A stretch of DNA of 64,000 bases from Magnetospirillum sp. (GTDB taxonomy: Bacteria; Pseudomonadota; Alphaproteobacteria; CACIAM-22H2), in contig JAPZUA010000005.1 in assembly GCA_027532905.1 (NCBI GenBank), positions 62,001 to 126,000 of the forward strand, in the 5' to 3' direction. Shown piece after piece: positions 29,286-40,859 of the stretch. Made by a program: the position numbers and the translations under genes. Numbering within the stretch: the stretch's first letter is position 1; each line of letters starts with the position of its first letter. The notes under the pieces are model-generated. The model was not told the DNA's origin and did no database searches. It was given only the letters and a program-made list of their open reading frames with translations.

Positions 29286-31033
29286 GTAAAGCTGCCGCGC
29301 ACGACCCGATTCAGCGTCGCGGCATCGGCGCGCGGCAAGGCGAGATACACGGCCCCCATCGCCGCACTCAGCGTCTGCGCAAGCGGCGTTGGGCGCGGAC
29401 CCGTATCGACGAGCAAGGCACGCAAAGACGTCGCACGAATTCGGCGTGCCGCATCCAGCGCATCGGCCTCGGCGATTTCGCGGCCGCCGATCCCGGCCCG
29501 CGTCACGTTGGCGCGACCGTCTGTCAGCAGCACCAAGGTGGGCGTGCCGCCCTGGCGGCGAATGGCTTCGGCAAGCTCGCGCGCTGTATCCATGCCGGTC
29601 GCAAGCGGCGTTCCACCCCCGCCCGGCAAACCCGCCAAAGCGCGTTTGGCGCGCACAAGCGAGCGCGTGGGCGGCAGGACGAGTTCGGCACGCCCGGCGC
29701 GGAAAGCGATCACCGACACACGGTCGCGCCGCACATAGCAGTCGGCGAGCAGCAATTCGACCGCCCCCTTGGTCTCGGCCAAACGATGCAAAGCGGCCGA
29801 GCCCGACGCGTCGATCGCGAAGATCGTCGTCGTCTCGCGGCGCTGCTTGAAGCGCGTCACGCGGAAATCCTCGGACAACACGCGCACACGCGGAGCCGCT
29901 GCACCGGATGAAGCCGCGCGAATGCGCTGCCAGGGAGCGGCCGCACGCAAGGTCGCCACGAGATTTAGCCGCGCATTGCGCTGGCCCGGCAACCCACGAA
30001 AAATCCCGGCGGGCCTGCCGCGCTTGCCGGATTTCTGCAAAGCGCCCGACTTGCCAGCCGACGCAGAGCCCCCGCCAAGCGCCTTGGCAACCTTGAGGCG
30101 TGCCAGCAGATCGGGCGGGATCGCAGCGGCCGCCGCTTCGAGCACCATGTCGTCGAGCGGTTTGTCGGGCGTGGCCGAATCCGACGGCGGCTCGGCATCG
30201 TCGCCCTGGTCGGGCGGCGGGGGTGGGGACGCCTCTTCTTGTTCCTCTTCGGCTGGCGGGGCGGGCACTTGCGTCGCGCGATGCGCCAGCACCAGAGCAC
30301 ACGCCACCGACACATCGTCGCCCGCCACTTCCGCCCGGCCGAACAAGGCGGCCGAAGCGCGCGCGGCCCGCAAGGCGAGCAGGTCGGCGCGCGAAGAGCC
30401 GATGCCGAGCGCCAACGCCGTAGCGCAGATCGCGGCCTGCATCTCGGGCGCTATTTCGATCTGGCTCAGGCTTGCGCGTGCGGCTGCGATCGCGTCGCGG
30501 TCGATCGAAGAAGCACCGATCTCGCCGTGCCGCACGGCGCCAAGCTCAGCAAAAAACGCGAGCCGTTCGGCAAAAGCGGCAGGCAGCCGTTCGTCGGCTT
30601 CGACCGCTTCGTCGAGGGCGATCGCGGCAAGCCGGGTCGGTGTCACCGAAGATAAACCGTCGCGCGCCAGCACCACTTCGCCGCGGTCGAGTACGGCCAC
30701 GATGCGCGCAGCCGTCTCAGGCGCCAACCGCTCGGCCATCGCAAACACGGCCACGCCGCCATCGACCTCGGCCAACACGCCGCGCTCGGCCACCGGGCGG
30801 CCCGCCTTCAAGGTCGCGGCAAGATCGAGCCCGCCCAAGAGCCGCTCGTCGGCGATCTGCAAGGGCACGCGCTTCCAGGGCGCTTGTGCGGGCAAGAGAT
30901 CGCGCAGCAGTGCGAGCAAAGCATCGCGCGCAAAGCCTGCGGGGGCACGCAAATGCAAACCGCCCAACCCTGCCGGATCGATCGCAAGCAGTTGCACGGC
31001 CAAAACCGCGCGCTCCCACGCCGAGCCGGCCAT
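29282..31033 (-). CDS. bchD: Magnesium chelatase ATPase subunit D
   Basis: BchD is the AAA+/VWA subunit that bridges BchI and BchH in Mg chelatase. The 583-residue product begins MAGSAWERAVLAVQLLA, has an AAA+ part without a normal Walker A (as expected for BchD), an acidic Pro-rich linker (PPAEEEQEEASPPPPPDQGDD) and a C-terminal VWA domain with the MIDAS motif FAIDASGSAA and TLVLLTDGRAN. It starts 14 bases after the bchI stop. Stop codons overlap with bchO on the opposite strand. Confidence 0.96.
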   Translation of the reverse strand: MAGSAWERAVLAVQLLAIDPAGLGGLHLRAPAGFARDALLALLRDLLPAQAPWKRVPLQIADERLLGGLDLAATLKAGRPVAERGVLAEVDGGVAVFAMAERLAPETAARIVAVLDRGEVVLARDGLSSVTPTRLAAIALDEAVEADERLPAAFAERLAFFAELGAVRHGEIGASSIDRDAIAAARASLSQIEIAPEMQAAICATALALGIGSSRADLLALRAARASAALFGRAEVAGDDVSVACALVLAHRATQVPAPPAEEEQEEASPPPPPDQGDDAEPPSDSATPDKPLDDMVLEAAAAAIPPDLLARLKVAKALGGGSASAGKSGALQKSGKRGRPAGIFRGLPGQRNARLNLVATLRAAAPWQRIRAASSGAAAPRVRVLSEDFRVTRFKQRRETTTIFAIDASGSAALHRLAETKGAVELLLADCYVRRDRVSVIAFRAGRAELVLPPTRSLVRAKRALAGLPGGGGTPLATGMDTARELAEAIRRQGGTPTLVLLTDGRANVTRAGIGGREIAEADALDAARRIRATSLRALLVDTGPRPTPLAQTLSAAMGAVYLALPRADAATLNRVVRGSFT

Positions 31034-31047
31034 GGGCCCGCCGTCGC

Positions 31048-32070
31048 TCACGCGCCGAAAAGTTCGGAAATGGCGCGTTCGACGCGCACGCTCGAGCCAG
31101 TATCGTCGAGCGGATTGCGCCGCAGCCGATGGCGCAGCACGGAAGGTGCCAAGCGCCGAATGTGCGAATCGCCGACGCTTGCATCGCCATCGAGGGCGGC
31201 AAGGGCGCGGGCAGCGCGAATGAGCGTGATCTCGCCGCGCAGACCGTCGGTGCCGAGCTTCATGCAAAGTTCGGCCACGCGCTTCAACGCGGCGTCGCCC
31301 ACTTCGATGACGGCGAGGCGCTTGCGCGCGGCCACGATGCGCGCGCGAAGCTTGGCGTCGGCCGCCTTCCATTTTTCGACGAACGCTGCTCGGTCGCGTT
31401 CGAACAGGTCGCGGCGCTTCACGACCTCGATGCGCGTTTCAAGATCGGTCGGCGTTTTGACTTCGATCGACAGGCCGAACCGGTCGAGCAACTGCGGGCG
31501 CAATTCGCCCTCCTCGGGGTTGCCGCTGCCGATCAGCGAAAAGCGCGCGGGATGGCGCACGCTCAAACCTTCGCGCTCGACGACGTTCTCGCCCGAAGCG
31601 GCCACGTCGATCAGCAAATCGACGAGATGGTCCTCAAGCAGGTTCACCTCGTCGATATAGAGAAAGCCGCGATTGGCGCGCGCGAGCAGGCCGGGCTCGA
31701 AGGCTTTTTCGCCGCGCGCGAGCGCACGCTCGAGATCGAGCGCACCCACCACACGGTCTTCGGTCGCCCCCAAGGGCAGATCGACGACCGGAACGGGCGC
31801 AGCCCGCGTGCGCGTGCGCGCCTCTTTGTGTGTGCTGCAATAGGGGCAAGCGGCAAGATCGCCGTCGGGATCGCAACTGTAAGGGCAGCCATCGACCGCG
31901 CGCATCTTCGGCAGCAAGGCAGCAAGGGCGCGAACGGCCGTCGACTTGCCCGTGCCGCGGTCGCCGAACACGAGCAGACCGCCGATGCCGGGATCGATGG
32001 CGGCCACCGTCAAAGCGAGCTTGAGTTCGTCCTGCCCGACAATGGCCGAAAACGGAAACGCAACCGACAT
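31048..32070 (-). CDS. bchI: Magnesium chelatase ATPase subunit I
   Basis: BchI is the AAA+ ATPase that drives Mg insertion. The 340-residue product starts MSVAFPFSAIVGQDELK; Walker A GDRGTGKST is near residue 38, Walker B RGFLYIDEVNLLEDH near 150, and an arginine-containing sensor region FSLIGSGNPEEGELRPQL follows. It is divergent from the P450 gene with a 134-base gap. Confidence 0.97.
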   Translation of the reverse strand: MSVAFPFSAIVGQDELKLALTVAAIDPGIGGLLVFGDRGTGKSTAVRALAALLPKMRAVDGCPYSCDPDGDLAACPYCSTHKEARTRTRAAPVPVVDLPLGATEDRVVGALDLERALARGEKAFEPGLLARANRGFLYIDEVNLLEDHLVDLLIDVAASGENVVEREGLSVRHPARFSLIGSGNPEEGELRPQLLDRFGLSIEVKTPTDLETRIEVVKRRDLFERDRAAFVEKWKAADAKLRARIVAARKRLAVIEVGDAALKRVAELCMKLGTDGLRGEITLIRAARALAALDGDASVGDSHIRRLAPSVLRHRLRRNPLDDTGSSVRVERAISELFGA

Positions 32071-32204
32071 GCCCTCTCCCCCGCTATGCGAATCCCTTTG
32101 CCCCCAGGGACCTGCCCAGCCACATTAGCCGCGCGATTCGCCGGGTCAATGGGCAAAGGCGCCTCTTGCCGCACACCGGGCCAAGCACTTAGGCTCGAGG
32201 CCTT

Positions 32205-33599
32205 GTGACTGGGGGAAAACCGATCGACGCCAACGCGCTATACCGGCCGCCGGCACCCGCACCTTTGTCCGCACTCGCGGCCCTCGTGCGAACGGTGCTG
32301 CGCGGCGAGCAGGATCTTTTGAGCCTGCTACCGGCCGAAGCCTATTCGAAGCCAATCACGCCGCTTGGCTTCTCGCGCCGCTCGATCCTGCTCGTCAACG
32401 ATCCTGCCGTCTCGACCGAAATCTTCGCCGATGCCGAAGGCATCTATCCGAAGAACGATCTGATGGTGGGCGCACTCGAGCCGCTCGTCGGCAATTCGAT
32501 GTTCGTCTCGAGCGGCGAGATCTGGCGCCGCCAGCGCCGCATGATCGATCCCGCCTTCTCGCATATGCGCATCAACCGCGCTTTCGACGTGATGGCCGCA
32601 ACAGTCGACGACTACGAAAACCATCTCGACGAGGTTGCAGGCAAAGGCGAAACGATCTCGCTCGACGCAGCCATGAGCCATCTGACGGCCGACATCGTCT
32701 GCCGCACGATTTTTTCCAAATCGCTCGAATCGCAGACGGCGCGCGACGTATTCGATAACTTCTTGGTGTTCGAGCGGCACGTGGCCAATGTCGAGCTCGG
32801 GCGGCTCATTTTCGGCAAGCCGTTCGCGCATGTGCACCAATCGGCGTCGGTGCTCGAGGCGTGCGCGCGTATTCGGCGGCATATCGGCGATCTCATCGAT
32901 CCGCGGCTTGCCGCCGGGGCACCCCAGATCGACGACATCGCCGGTGCGGTGATCGCCGCACAAGATCCGCAAAGCGGCCTCAGCTTCACGCGCGAAGAGC
33001 TGATCGACCAGATCGGCGTCTTTTTCCTGGCCGGGCACGAAACGACCGCGAGCGCATTGACGTGGGTATTTTTCATCCTGTCGATGCGGCCCGAAATCGT
33101 GGCACGCATGCGCGCCGAAATCGCGCGCATCTCGGGCGACGGGCCGGTCGAATTCGACCACGCCAAGCAGATGGTCTATGTGCGCAACGTGTTCCGCGAG
33201 ACCTTGCGGCTCTATCCGCCGATTACGTTCCTGCCGCGCGTGGCGGCGGCCGATACGATGATCGCGGGCCGGCGCATCAAGCGTGGGGCGATGGTGATGC
33301 TGGCCCCGTGGGCCACGCATCGCAATGCGATCTACTGGAAAAACGCCGATCGCTTCGATCCCGACCGGTTCGCGCCCGAAAACGAAAAGAACCTCGTGCC
33401 CGGCACCTACATGCCGTTCGGGCTCGGCCAGCGCATCTGCGTGGGTGCCGCGTTCGCGACGTTCGAAAGCTGCCTCATCTTGGCACGCCTCGTGCGGCGC
33501 TACGATTTCGAAACGCTCGCACCCGAAAAAGTACGGCCCGTGGCGCGCCTAACCACGCGCCCGGCGCGCGAAATCAGCGTGCGAGTGCGCCGACGTTGA
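32205..33599 (+). CDS. Cytochrome P450 next to bchI
   Basis: A heme-thiolate monooxygenase of 464 residues. The I-helix oxygen-binding motif AGHETTAS is near residue 278, the K-helix ExxR is ETLRLYPP near 332, and the heme loop FGLGQRICVG with ligand cysteine is near 412. No membrane anchor is seen, so it is soluble and needs a separate ferredoxin partner. The start is GTG 32205, preceded by GAGG. It is divergent from bchI-bchD. Substrate is unknown: its place at the pigment cluster, where crtA lies in Rhodobacter, makes carotenoid or pigment hydroxylation a reasonable guess but only that. Confidence 0.93.
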   Translation: MTGGKPIDANALYRPPAPAPLSALAALVRTVLRGEQDLLSLLPAEAYSKPITPLGFSRRSILLVNDPAVSTEIFADAEGIYPKNDLMVGALEPLVGNSMFVSSGEIWRRQRRMIDPAFSHMRINRAFDVMAATVDDYENHLDEVAGKGETISLDAAMSHLTADIVCRTIFSKSLESQTARDVFDNFLVFERHVANVELGRLIFGKPFAHVHQSASVLEACARIRRHIGDLIDPRLAAGAPQIDDIAGAVIAAQDPQSGLSFTREELIDQIGVFFLAGHETTASALTWVFFILSMRPEIVARMRAEIARISGDGPVEFDHAKQMVYVRNVFRETLRLYPPITFLPRVAAADTMIAGRRIKRGAMVMLAPWATHRNAIYWKNADRFDPDRFAPENEKNLVPGTYMPFGLGQRICVGAAFATFESCLILARLVRRYDFETLAPEKVRPVARLTTRPAREISVRVRRR

Positions 33600-34311
33600 G
33601 GCGTGCCCGCCGCGCTTTGCGGTCGATTTGGAACTGGTGGTAGACGATGAGCGCGATGCCGGTCGCCAGCGGGATCGCCCACAGGGTCGGGCTGAAGGCG
33701 TTGTGCGGCATGAGGCGCACGGCGCCGAACGCCAGAAACGCCGTATAGACCGAGATTCCCGCGCCCACAAGCGCCTTCACATGCTCTTTGAGATAGTCGG
33801 TGCGCCCCGGCTCGGCCTTGACTGCAAAATAGAGGTTGGTTGCGCCCGACGCGATCCCAACCGCGGAAATGCCCATCATCAATGGCTGGCCGATCAGCCA
33901 GCCCTGAAACGCGCAGTTCGCTGCAGTGGCAATCACCAATAGCTGCAATGCCACATTGGGCCAACTGCGGTTGGCCGCATGATCGAGTTTGTTGCGGATC
34001 ACGGTCATGCCGTGCCAGCACAGGCTCACCGTCAAGATCGCCAGATAGAGCATCATCCAGCCGAACAGGCCGCGCACAAGGGCAGCATCGTCGAGCTTGG
34101 GATGGGTCTCGAGCGGTGCCGCGAGCGAGCAAAGGCTCATGCCGATCGCCATTGTGGCCGTGACAAGCAGGCAATTGTAGAAGACGCGCCCCCAGCGCCG
34201 ATGTGCTGCTGCCCCCTTGCGGCCGACGACCGGCACCCAAAACGACACCAGCCCCGTTGCCCCCGTCGCGACATGCACGACCAGAAAGCACATGAAGACG
34301 ATTTCGATCAC
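33574..34311 (-). CDS. Integral membrane protein of unknown function
   Basis: The 245-residue product has about seven hydrophobic segments and an early VGRKGAAAHRRWGRVFYN stretch with His/Arg, reminiscent of DUF2306-like predicted membrane proteins, although I am not certain of the family. The track start is GTG 34311; an ATG at codon 7 (34293) is an alternative. Its 3' end overlaps the P450 gene by 26 bases on the opposite strand. No functional link to photosynthesis is shown. Confidence 0.75.
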   Translation of the reverse strand: MIEIVFMCFLVVHVATGATGLVSFWVPVVGRKGAAAHRRWGRVFYNCLLVTATMAIGMSLCSLAAPLETHPKLDDAALVRGLFGWMMLYLAILTVSLCWHGMTVIRNKLDHAANRSWPNVALQLLVIATAANCAFQGWLIGQPLMMGISAVGIASGATNLYFAVKAEPGRTDYLKEHVKALVGAGISVYTAFLAFGAVRLMPHNAFSPTLWAIPLATGIALIVYHQFQIDRKARRARLNVGALAR

Positions 34312-34490
34312 GGCTTTTTCCCCCTGCAGAGGAGTTTAGCAGGTGCGCGCATACTTGCGAACGGCTTCGTCGGTTTACAGTCTCGCGGTACCAGTGTGCT
34401 GGCGCGATGCTGCAAGGTTTCTTGCATACAACCTGCGAGTTTGCGACACTTGCATGCGACAAGACGGCGAGATGAAGGGGGATAGTCTCG

Positions 34491-35411
34491 ATGCGCGTCA
34501 TACTGGCCCAGCCACGCGGCTTTTGCGCAGGCGTCGTGCGCGCGATCGCGATCGTCGAGCGGGCCCTCGCCAAATATGGCGCACCCGTCTATGTGCGCCA
34601 CGAAATCGTGCATAATCGCCATGTCGTCGATGCGCTGAAGGCGCAAGGTGCGATCTTCGTCGAGTCGCTTGCCGAAATTCCGACCGGAGCCGTGGCGATT
34701 TTCAGCGCGCACGGCGTGCCGAGCGAAGTCGAGCGCGATGCCGAGCGGCGCGGCCTTGCCGCGATCGACGCAACCTGCCCGCTCGTGAAAAAAGTCCATA
34801 TCGAGGGCCGGCGCTACGCGGCCCAAGGCTACGAAGTGGTGCTGATCGGCCACGAAGGCCATCCCGAAGTGGTCGGCACGCTCGGCCAGATCGACGGGCG
34901 CGTGCATCTGGTCGCGACCGTCGACGACGTCGCGAGCCTCAAAGTCGCGGACCCTGAGCATCTTGCCTACGTCACGCAGACCACGCTCAGCGTCGACGAA
35001 ACGCGCGCGGTCGCCGAAGCCTTGCAACGGCGCTTTCCGGCCATCGAAGGACCCGACACGAAAGACATCTGCTACGCCACGCAGAACCGCCAGACGGCCG
35101 TGCGCGATCTGGCGGCACGCGTCGATGCCGTTCTGGTCGTGGGGGCTGCCAACAGCTCCAACTCGAACCGCTTGCGCGAAATCGCGGTCGATTGCGGCGT
35201 GCCGAGCTATCTTGTGGACGATGTCGATGGCGTCGATTGGCGCTGGCTCGACACGGTCGAAACGCTCGGCATCACGGCGGGTGCCTCAGCGCCCGAATCG
35301 ATCGTCGATGCGCTGATCGACGGCATTCGCAAACACCATCCGGTCGAATTGGCCGTACTCGACGGCGTGCGCGAAACCATGCAGTTCCGCCTGCCGACCG
35401 TTCTGGCTTAG
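34491..35411 (+). CDS. ispH: 4-hydroxy-3-methylbut-2-enyl diphosphate reductase
   Basis: IspH (LytB) performs the last step of the MEP pathway, making IPP and DMAPP with a [4Fe-4S] cluster. The 306-residue product starts [19 protein letters not shown], has cluster cysteines in [17 protein letters not shown] and [10 protein letters not shown], and the SAHGVP, ANSSNS and GASAPE motifs. ATG 34491 follows GGGGGA. It is immediately outside the pigment cluster and supplies the precursors used by CrtE. Confidence 0.97.
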   Translation: MRVILAQPRGFCAGVVRAIAIVERALAKYGAPVYVRHEIVHNRHVVDALKAQGAIFVESLAEIPTGAVAIFSAHGVPSEVERDAERRGLAAIDATCPLVKKVHIEGRRYAAQGYEVVLIGHEGHPEVVGTLGQIDGRVHLVATVDDVASLKVADPEHLAYVTQTTLSVDETRAVAEALQRRFPAIEGPDTKDICYATQNRQTAVRDLAARVDAVLVVGAANSSNSNRLREIAVDCGVPSYLVDDVDGVDWRWLDTVETLGITAGASAPESIVDALIDGIRKHHPVELAVLDGVRETMQFRLPTVLA

Positions 35412-35490
35412 CTACCGCAATTCTGCACGCTTCTTGCACGGACACGCCCGGCGCTTCTTAAGCCCCTACAGCCGGACGAGGTCGATCCCC

Positions 35491-38250
35491 ATGCCGCACC
35501 GAGCCGAACGCGAACGCGCCATGCGCGGCTGCGTCAAACTTCTGGGCGGGCTCGTCGGCGAAACGGTACGCGCCCAAGAAGGCGACGCGGCCTATGCCGC
35601 CCTCGAAGCGCTGCGCCAAGGTTTCGTCGCTCTGCGCCGCCACGCCAAGCCGGACACGAAGGCCATCGCGAAGCTGGCGGCGGGCCTTGCCGACATCGAA
35701 CCCGACCGCGCCGTGATGCTTGCGCGCGCGTTCGCACTATTCTTCGCAGTGGTCAATATCGTCGAGGAAGCCTGGCGCGCCAACGAGCGCGTGCAGGCCG
35801 ATGCGGCGTGGCCGCGTTCGTTTCCCGAGACCTTCGCGCAACTCGGCACGGCCGCCTCGGCCAAGCGCGTGCGCGCCTTGCTGCCCGATCTCGCCCTGAT
35901 GCCGGTGATGACGGCACACCCGACAGAGGCGCGTCGGCAGACCGTGCAGCGCGGCCATCGCCGCCTCTACGATCTCGTGGCGGACTTGGTCGACCGCGAT
36001 CCGCGCAGCCGGCTCTATGCCGACAAGGTCGATGCAATCCGCGACGAGATTGCGACCTTGTGGAAAACCGACACGGTGCGCGCCGAACGGCTCAGCGTGG
36101 CCGACGAGATCGCCAACGGCCTGCTGTTTTTCCGCATGGCGCTCTACGACGCGGTTGCCGACACGCTGCGCAGCTTTGCGGCCGCGTTGCCGCAAGGCTG
36201 CGCGCCGCCGCCGCATCTGCTCGCGTTCGGCTCGTGGATCGGCGGCGACCGCGACGGCAATCCGAACGTGACGGCCAAAACAACGCTGTTTGCCATGCGC
36301 GCCCAGTCGCGAGAGGTCTTGCGCGAATATCTGCGCCGCACCGAAGCGCTCGCCGATCGGCTCACGCAATCGGCCGCCTATATCGATCTCGATCCGACAT
36401 TCGCAGGCCGGCTCTTGGCCGACGACAAGCTCTATGCGGCATCCGTGTTCGGCGAATTCACCGAGCGGCTGCAGCGCGAGCCCTATCGGCGCAAGCTTGC
36501 CTATATCCGCTTCCGACTGCAGGCCCGGCTCGACTGGACGGAAATGCGGCTGGCAGGCGGCGATGCCCCCTGCCCGGGCGAGGCCTATCCGGATGCCGCC
36601 GCGTTCGCGAGCGACCTCGCCGCGCTGCGGCAAGCCCTGCGCCACGACGGCGATGCGCGCCTCGCCGACGGGCAGCTCCTCGATCTCGAGCGCCTCGTCG
36701 GCGTGTTCGGCTTCCATCTGGCACGCCTCGACGTGCGCCAGGAAGCCAAGCGCCATCGTGATGCGGTGCAGGAAATCCTTGCCGGCATTCCGGGCCTGCC
36801 CGACTACCTCGCCCAAGACGAAGCAACGCGCCTCGACATGCTCGAAGAGCTCGTGGCACGTCCGGGGCCGGTGGTTCTGCTCGGCAGTGCGCTCTCGGCC
36901 GAAACGCGCGAAACGCTGGAAACGCTCGGCGCCATTGCGGCCCTGCATGCCGAGTTCGGCGCCAAATCGGTCGAGACCTATGTCGTATCGATGGCGGGCA
37001 GTGCGAGTGCGGTGTTCGAAGTGCTGCTGCTCGCACGCCTCGCAGGCCTGCTCGAGCCGCGGGGCCACGGCAGCTTTGCGATGGATCTGCGCGTCGCACC
37101 GCTGTTCGAGACCATCGCCGATCTCGAAGCCGCCCCCGGCATCGTCGAAGCTTTGCTCGCACGGCCAGTGTATCGCGCGATCCTTGCGGCGTCGGGGGGT
37201 TTGCAGGAAGCGATGCTCGGCTATTCCGACAGTTGCAAAGACGGCGGCATTCTGGCGTCGTCCTGGGCGCTGCACCGCGCGCAGACGCGGCTTGCCGAGA
37301 TCTTCAAACAAGCGGGCATCGCGTACGTGCTGTTCCACGGTCGCGGCGGCAGCCACGCGCGCGGCGGCGGCCCGACGCACGATGCGATCCTCGCAGGCCC
37401 CCGCGATGCGGCCAACGGGCGCATCAAATTCACCGAACAGGGCGAGGTGCTGTCGTTCAAATACTCGAACCGCGATACCGCCGCCTACGAACTCACCGTC
37501 GCCCTCACGGGCCTACTCAAAAAATCGCTGGGGCCGCCCTATCGCAAGGGTGCGCGCCCGCAAGCTTGGGCGGCCGCCATGGCGCGACTGGCGGAGCTCG
37601 GCGAATCAGTCTATCGCGAGCTCGTCGCGAGCCCGGGCTTTCTCGACTATTTCTACGAAACCACGCCGGTCGACGAGTTGGCGTTTCTCAATATCGGCTC
37701 GCGGCCTTCGCATCGGCCCAAGGCCGGTCGCGACATCCGTGCGATCCGCGCGATCCCGTGGGTGTTCGGCTGGTCGCAAGCGCGGCTTGCCCTACCGGCG
37801 TGGTACGGCGTGGGGCAAGCAGTCGCGGCCTTCGCGCAGGAAGCGCCTGGCAATCTCGCACTGTTGCGGCGCATGCATCGCGACTGGCCGTTTTTCCGCA
37901 ATCTCGTCGACAATGTCGCGATGGCGGAGAGCAAAGCCTCGAGCGAGATCGCGCGCCTCTACATGCCGCTGGCGCAGGATCAAATCGCGGCCAAGCGCAT
38001 CTTCGCCGCGATTTCCGGCGAGCTGGAGGCGACCGCGCGCATGCTGCGCCGGATAACCGGCAATGCCCCGCTTGCGGGCAATCCACTGCTCGCTCTGTCG
38101 CTCGACCGGCGCAAACCCTATCTCGACGCGATGAACGCGCTGCAGGCGGCCTTGATCGCGCGCGCGCGCAAATCCGATGGGGCCGCGTGGCGCCATCCGT
38201 TGCTGCTGACGGTCAACGCGATCGCAGCGGGCATGCGCAATACGGGCTAG
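35491..38250 (+). CDS. ppc: Phosphoenolpyruvate carboxylase
   Basis: Ppc carboxylates PEP to oxaloacetate (anaplerosis). The 919-residue product has catalytic motifs [11 protein letters not shown] (near 145), [11 protein letters not shown] (near 252), [10 protein letters not shown] (near 580), [16 protein letters not shown], and ends in RNTG, as the family ends in NTG. Two loops differ from the Escherichia form (SDSNKDGG, RGGTVGRGGGP), while the catalytic Arg and His are kept. I start at ATG 35491 after GGACGAGG. Its stop codon overlaps that of the copper ATPase at a CTAG. Confidence 0.95.
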   Translation: MPHRAERERAMRGCVKLLGGLVGETVRAQEGDAAYAALEALRQGFVALRRHAKPDTKAIAKLAAGLADIEPDRAVMLARAFALFFAVVNIVEEAWRANERVQADAAWPRSFPETFAQLGTAASAKRVRALLPDLALMPVMTAHPTEARRQTVQRGHRRLYDLVADLVDRDPRSRLYADKVDAIRDEIATLWKTDTVRAERLSVADEIANGLLFFRMALYDAVADTLRSFAAALPQGCAPPPHLLAFGSWIGGDRDGNPNVTAKTTLFAMRAQSREVLREYLRRTEALADRLTQSAAYIDLDPTFAGRLLADDKLYAASVFGEFTERLQREPYRRKLAYIRFRLQARLDWTEMRLAGGDAPCPGEAYPDAAAFASDLAALRQALRHDGDARLADGQLLDLERLVGVFGFHLARLDVRQEAKRHRDAVQEILAGIPGLPDYLAQDEATRLDMLEELVARPGPVVLLGSALSAETRETLETLGAIAALHAEFGAKSVETYVVSMAGSASAVFEVLLLARLAGLLEPRGHGSFAMDLRVAPLFETIADLEAAPGIVEALLARPVYRAILAASGGLQEAMLGYSDSCKDGGILASSWALHRAQTRLAEIFKQAGIAYVLFHGRGGSHARGGGPTHDAILAGPRDAANGRIKFTEQGEVLSFKYSNRDTAAYELTVALTGLLKKSLGPPYRKGARPQAWAAAMARLAELGESVYRELVASPGFLDYFYETTPVDELAFLNIGSRPSHRPKAGRDIRAIRAIPWVFGWSQARLALPAWYGVGQAVAAFAQEAPGNLALLRRMHRDWPFFRNLVDNVAMAESKASSEIARLYMPLAQDQIAAKRIFAAISGELEATARMLRRITGNAPLAGNPLLALSLDRRKPYLDAMNALQAALIARARKSDGAAWRHPLLLTVNAIAAGMRNTG

Positions 38251-40700
38251 CGCCCGAAGCGGCGCAAGCGCAGCGCGTTACCGACCACGAAAATGCTCGA
38301 GGCGGCCATCGCGGCGGCCGCAAAGATCGGCGACATCTGGATGCCGAACCACGGATAGAGGGCACCCGCCGCAACCGGCACGAGGGCCGCGTTGTAGCCG
38401 AAGGCCCAGAATAGATTCTGGCGGATATTGCGCATGGTGGCTTTGGAGAGCGCCACGGCTTGCGCAACTGCCGCAAGGTCGCCCGCGACGAGCACCACGT
38501 CCGCACTGTCGATCGCGATGTCGGTGCCGCTGCCCACCGCAATGCCGATATCGGCTTGCGCCAAAGCGGGCGCATCGTTGATGCCGTCGCCGACAAACGC
38601 GATCGTTTCTCCCTCCGCGCGCCAAGCCGCAAGGGCGGCGAGTTTGTCGGCGGGCATTGCTTCTGCGACCACGCGCGAGATGCCGAGTTCGGCGGCAACG
38701 CTGGTTGCAGTTGCGCGATTGTCGCCTGAGACCATCGCGGTTGCGAGGCCCGCCGCATACAAAGCTGCGATTGCGGGTTTAGCACTTTCGCGGATCGGAT
38801 CGGCGACCGCGACAAGGGCAGCCAAGCGCCCATCGATTGCGGCGAAGATCGGCGATTTGCCGACTTTTGCGAGTGCCGCTGTCGCGTCTGCGAAACTTGC
38901 GACCGAAATGCCGAGCGACGCGAGATAGCGGTCGGCGCCGACCACGACGTCGCGACCGCCCACGCGCGCGCGCGCACCCAAGCCGGGCTCGGCGGCGAAA
39001 TCCGCAACGGGCAGGCTAGGGAGCTTCTTGTCGTGCGCTGCCCGTACGATCGCGGCGGCAATCGGATGCTCGGACGATTCTTCAAGTGCTGCCACCAGCG
39101 CCAAGACTTCGTCGGCCGCGAAGCCTGGGACGACAACGAGGTCGGTAAGCTCGGGACGCCCCTTGGTGAGCGTACCGGTTTTGTCGAACGCGACGAGGGT
39201 AACGGTCCCCAGCTGCTGCAGCGCTTCGCCGCGCCGAAACAGAATGCCGCGCTCGGCCGCACGCCCGCTGGCGACAAGGATCGAAATCGGCGTGGCGAGG
39301 CCCATGGCACACGGGCACGCGACGATCAGCACGGCGACCGCATTGGCGAGTGCAAGGCCAAATGCATCGGCGCCGCCCCACAGCATCCAGGCCACAAACG
39401 TGGTCGCCGCCGCCGCGAACACGGCCGGCACGAAGCGTGCCGTCACGCGATCGACGACCGCCTGGATCGGCAGCTTACCGGCCTGGGCGTTTTCGACGAG
39501 GCGCTGGATCTGCGCCAGCATCGTATCGGCCCCGACCTTCGTTGCCGCGAAAACGAAGCTGCCATTCTGGTTGACGGTACCGCCGATAACGGCTGCGCCG
39601 ACTTCCTTGAAGACGGGCACGGGCTCGCCCGTGACCATCGACTCGTCGACATAGGAATGGCCGCTCGCAAGCGTGCCGTCGGCGGCAATGCGCTCGCCCG
39701 GGCGCACTTGCAGCCGGTCGCCGACGACGACCGACGCGATCGGCACCTCGACGAAGACGCCGTCGCGCTCGACGCGCGCGGTCTTGGCCTGCAGCCGACC
39801 GAGCCTTGCGATCGCATCGCGCGCATGCCCGCGGCTCAACCCCTCGAGATAACGGCCGAGCAGAACGAGGACGACGACCGACACGGCCGCTTCGAAATAG
39901 AGATGGGCCGCACCCGCCGGCATGAGATCGGGCGCCACGACTGCGGCCAGCGAATAGAGATAGGCGCTGAGCGTGCCGACCGCGACGAGCGTGTTCATGT
40001 CGGGCGTGCCGCGCAGCAGATTGGCAAGGCCCACGCGCTGAAAACCGAGACCCGGCCCGAACATCACAAGCGTGGTCAGCACCAGCGACGCATAGGCGAC
40101 GAAGACGGGCGACAAAACGGCATGGACCCAACCATGCAGCGGCGGGAAGATATGGCCGCCCATTTCGACGACAAAAACCGGCGCGCCGAGCACGGCCGCA
40201 AGAACCAGGCGGCGTGCAAGGGTCGCATTCTCGTCGTGCGGCGCTTGCCCTGCCGCCTCGGACCCAACCAGCTTTGCATCGTAGCCCGCATCCGCGATCG
40301 CGCGCACGATTGCGGCCGGATCGGCGATGCCATCACGATAGACGATGTGCGCGCGCTCGGTCGCGAGATTGACGGTCGCTTCGAGCACGCCCGGCACACG
40401 TTTGGCCGCCGCTTCGACATGCGCCACGCACGAAGCGCAGGTCATGCCGGACACGGCGAATTCGGCGCTCGCATTGCGCACGGAATAGCCGGCCGCTTCG
40501 ATCGCGGGGCCAAGCTTCGCCAACGCAGCCGGATCGGACAGCACGACGCGCGCTTGTTCGGTCGCGAGATTGACGCTGGCCGACGCAACGCCGGGGACAA
40601 GCGCCAACGCCTTTTCGACATGCGCCACGCACGACGCACAGCTCATTCCGTCGACCGGGATCGCGTAAGCGGTGTCTTTCGTTCGAGCGTCGTCGGGCAT
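38247..40700 (-). CDS. copA: Copper-translocating P1B-type ATPase
   Basis: An inner-membrane copper exporter. The 817-residue product has two N-terminal heavy-metal domains, MSCASC (residues 19-24) and MTCASC (near 88), eight predicted membrane helices, the CPC ion-binding motif in [12 protein letters not shown], the phosphorylation site [20 protein letters not shown], and [19 protein letters not shown] 40700 is the start. No copper-responsive regulator is adjacent. Copper homeostasis can affect phototrophs through cytochrome assembly, but no such link is seen here. Confidence 0.95.
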   Translation of the reverse strand: MPDDARTKDTAYAIPVDGMSCASCVAHVEKALALVPGVASASVNLATEQARVVLSDPAALAKLGPAIEAAGYSVRNASAEFAVSGMTCASCVAHVEAAAKRVPGVLEATVNLATERAHIVYRDGIADPAAIVRAIADAGYDAKLVGSEAAGQAPHDENATLARRLVLAAVLGAPVFVVEMGGHIFPPLHGWVHAVLSPVFVAYASLVLTTLVMFGPGLGFQRVGLANLLRGTPDMNTLVAVGTLSAYLYSLAAVVAPDLMPAGAAHLYFEAAVSVVVLVLLGRYLEGLSRGHARDAIARLGRLQAKTARVERDGVFVEVPIASVVVGDRLQVRPGERIAADGTLASGHSYVDESMVTGEPVPVFKEVGAAVIGGTVNQNGSFVFAATKVGADTMLAQIQRLVENAQAGKLPIQAVVDRVTARFVPAVFAAAATTFVAWMLWGGADAFGLALANAVAVLIVACPCAMGLATPISILVASGRAAERGILFRRGEALQQLGTVTLVAFDKTGTLTKGRPELTDLVVVPGFAADEVLALVAALEESSEHPIAAAIVRAAHDKKLPSLPVADFAAEPGLGARARVGGRDVVVGADRYLASLGISVASFADATAALAKVGKSPIFAAIDGRLAALVAVADPIRESAKPAIAALYAAGLATAMVSGDNRATATSVAAELGISRVVAEAMPADKLAALAAWRAEGETIAFVGDGINDAPALAQADIGIAVGSGTDIAIDSADVVLVAGDLAAVAQAVALSKATMRNIRQNLFWAFGYNAALVPVAAGALYPWFGIQMSPIFAAAAMAASSIFVVGNALRLRRFGR

Positions 40701-40859
40701 CGGGATACGGCTCCTTGCGACAGAGTCATGAACCCTTCCCGGGCGGCAAGGTCAAGACGCGCGTTTGTGCGCGCAATTTGCGCCCGAATTGCGACGGGCT
40801 TGGCCCGACCGTTCGTTTCGGTCTAGGGTCGGCCGCACGCGAAGAAAGGTTGCCGACCG

